Of a DNA stretch of 38,079 nt, positions 37,132-38,079 are shown in pieces. Source of the stretch: Streptomyces sp. MH60 (lineage in GTDB: Bacteria > Actinomycetota > Actinomycetes > Streptomycetales > Streptomycetaceae); the NCBI RefSeq assembly GCF_002939385.1, contig NZ_MULI01000069.1:1-38079 (forward strand), read 5' to 3'. The notes below the pieces were generated by a model that did not search any database, was not told the origin of the DNA, and worked only from the letters and a program-made list of their open reading frames with translations. How positions within the stretch are numbered: position 1 is the first letter of the stretch; every line of letters begins with the position of its first letter. A program made the translations under genes and the position numbers.

Positions 37132-37462
37132 GGAGTACCTCCTGCAGCAGGTCGAAGTCGGGCTGGTCGTCGATCGCGGCGACCGGGCTGGAGAGGTGGC
37201 CGGAGTCCATCAGCGAGGAGACGAGGATGCGCACCGTGGAGGGCGGCAGCTCCAGCGCGGCCGCGATGTCGGCGACGGCCAGGCCGCCGTCCGCACCGGC
37301 GAAGAGCCGCATCACCCGGCGGGCGTCCGGGCCGAGGGTGTCCGTGGGACCGGTCGCGGCGATGACCACGCTCTCCAGGCGCACGTCCTGGCGTGCGCGG
37401 ACCCGGCCCCCGGTGCGGACGTAGGGCCGGACCATGTCGGGATCGCGCCGCGGCCCGCTCAT
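37109..37462 (-). CDS. cvnC: Conservon protein CvnC (DUF742)
   Basis: 117 residues from ATG 37462, whose first base overlaps the cvnB stop (ATGA). The domain is DUF742: VRPYVRTGGRV near the start, GPDARRVMRLFAG, LAVADIAAALELPPSTVRILVSSLMDSGHL (a winged-helix-like helix-turn-helix) and DFDLLQEVLRGLRSL at the end. It is a standard conservon subunit, probably a scaffold or regulator. The DNA-binding look of its helices is notable, but no DNA binding is known. Confidence 0.93.
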   Translation of the reverse strand: MSGPRRDPDMVRPYVRTGGRVRARQDVRLESVVIAATGPTDTLGPDARRVMRLFAGADGGLAVADIAAALELPPSTVRILVSSLMDSGHLSSPVAAIDDQPDFDLLQEVLRGLRSLV

Positions 37463-37881
37463 ACCGGTGAGCCGCCGTCCGCGACCGGCACCCGCTCCTC
37501 CGTGGCCAGCTCGTGTCCCACCCGGGTGGCGAGCCGCACCATGTGGTGCGAGATCAGCCCGACGTCGGCGTCGGGACCGGTCGTGCACACCGACAGCATG
37601 GTGTTCTTCGCGGCGGTCGTCGTCAGGCCGATGCAGCCGACCGACTCGATCAGCAGCTGCCGCATCCCCGCACCGCCGGTGAACTCGTCCCAGGCCTTGC
37701 CCGCGGCGCGCAGCGCCGCCGTCAGCGCGGCGAACTTCTCCCCGTCGTCCTGGCCGATCGTCCGGGTGCGGGCCTTCAGCAGCCCGTCGCTGCTCATCAG
37801 CACGGCGTACCGGACGCCCTCGACGCTGCCGAGTTCCTGGTCCAGCAGCCAGCCCAGGCTGTTGGTGTGTGTGTCTTGCAC
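37459..37881 (-). CDS. cvnB: Conservon roadblock/LC7 protein CvnB
   Basis: 140 residues from GTG 37881 with AAGGA upstream. It is a roadblock/LC7 domain protein: LGWLLDQELGSVEGVRYAVLMSSDGLLKARTR, then KFAALTAALRAAGKA, MRQLLIESVGCIGLTTTAAKNTMLSV and VGLISHHMVRLATRVG. Such proteins regulate the MglA-like GTPase (here CvnD). It starts 2 bp after the cvnA stop and overlaps cvnC, so the whole conservon is one operon. Confidence 0.94.
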   Translation of the reverse strand: MQDTHTNSLGWLLDQELGSVEGVRYAVLMSSDGLLKARTRTIGQDDGEKFAALTAALRAAGKAWDEFTGGAGMRQLLIESVGCIGLTTTAAKNTMLSVCTTGPDADVGLISHHMVRLATRVGHELATEERVPVADGGSPV

Positions 37882-37883
37882 GA

Positions 37884-38079
37884 TCAGTGTCCTTCGTCGT
37901 CAGCGGCGTCGTGGGGGGTGGTGCGGGCGGCGGAGTGGGTGGTGTGCGTGGCGGTGCGGGTGGTGTCGGCGGAGGCCGGCGAGGGCTGCTCCCCCTCCCG
38001 GCCGCTGCGGGTGCCGGCCGCCCAGGCGGCGGCGACGGCGGGACGGCCGGGCTCGGTGTCGTCGGGGGCGGCGGGGCGG
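37884..38079 (-). CDS. cvnA: Conservon sensor kinase-like CvnA, C-terminal fragment
   Basis: The frame ends at a TGA (complement 37884-37886) and is open to the window edge, so only about 64 C-terminal residues are seen. They are Ala/Thr/Pro/Arg-rich and disordered (ending HDAADDEGH), typical of the variable tail of CvnA, whose sensor and histidine-kinase-like ATPase domains would lie off the window. Identity rests on position (2 bp before cvnB) rather than domain evidence. Confidence 0.75.
   Translation of the reverse strand, partial: RPAAPDDTEPGRPAVAAAWAAGTRSGREGEQPSPASADTTRTATHTTHSAARTTPHDAADDEGH

Overview
The window is very GC-rich chromosomal DNA with strong third-position G/C bias, frequent GTG starts and dense packing. 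Gene content (NagE1/NagE2/NagF sugar-uptake genes with DasR-type dre operators, a conservon with two P450s, ClpS-DUF2017, a CysO/Mec+/CysM sulfur cassette) points to Streptomyces. From memory the order matches the region around the nag PTS genes of S. coelicolor. No prophage, insertion sequence, CRISPR array or large biosynthetic cluster is visible; this looks like core chromosome.

Layout: 1-1.9 kb, two RDD membrane proteins separated by a long palindrome, and a small membrane protein. 2.3-4.7 kb, a secreted M6 (immune inhibitor A-like) metalloprotease behind a repeat-rich promoter region. 5.1-7.2 kb, NAD salvage (pncB, pncA). 7.3-8.3 kb, clpS and its usual DUF2017 neighbour, then an amino acid permease. 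10.2-12.2 kb, the alternative cysteine pathway: JAMM protease, a 31-residue leader peptide, a ubiquitin-like sulfur carrier and CysM. 12.2-13.6 kb, a membrane-anchored PemK/MazF-fold protein and a metallo-beta-lactamase-fold enzyme. 13.7-16.8 kb, the N-acetylglucosamine PTS (two IIC permeases, one separate IIB) with dre operators. 16.9-18.9 kb, rph, a small exported protein and rdgB. 18.9-20.8 kb, tRNA-Leu(UAG), bcp, DUF3618, a GroES-like protein, and sugE/gdx behind a guanidine-III riboswitch.

20.8-27.0 kb holds a bifunctional penicillin-binding protein, a three-gene ABC exporter and a DUF1707/LiaF-like protein, all envelope-related. 27.0-33.9 kb is mixed: a secreted SGNH hydrolase, a DUF445 protein, an MFS transporter, a VOC protein, a small membrane protein, an epoxide-hydrolase-like enzyme, and an AhpD/CMD-like protein behind what looks like an ECF41 promoter. 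34.0 kb to the end is a leftward conservon operon cvnA(partial)-cvnB-cvnC-cvnD-CYP157-like-CYP154-like.

The block pncB / clpS-DUF2017 / JAMM-CysO-CysM / MBL / rph-rdgB has, from memory, the same order as M. tuberculosis Rv1330c-Rv1341, with the nag PTS genes inserted and the rhomboid and murI genes absent. Several genes (pncB, JAMM, leader peptide, rph, rdgB, bcp, GroES-like, DUF1707) have a TANNNT-like -10 box 6-7 nt before the start codon, suggesting leaderless transcripts.
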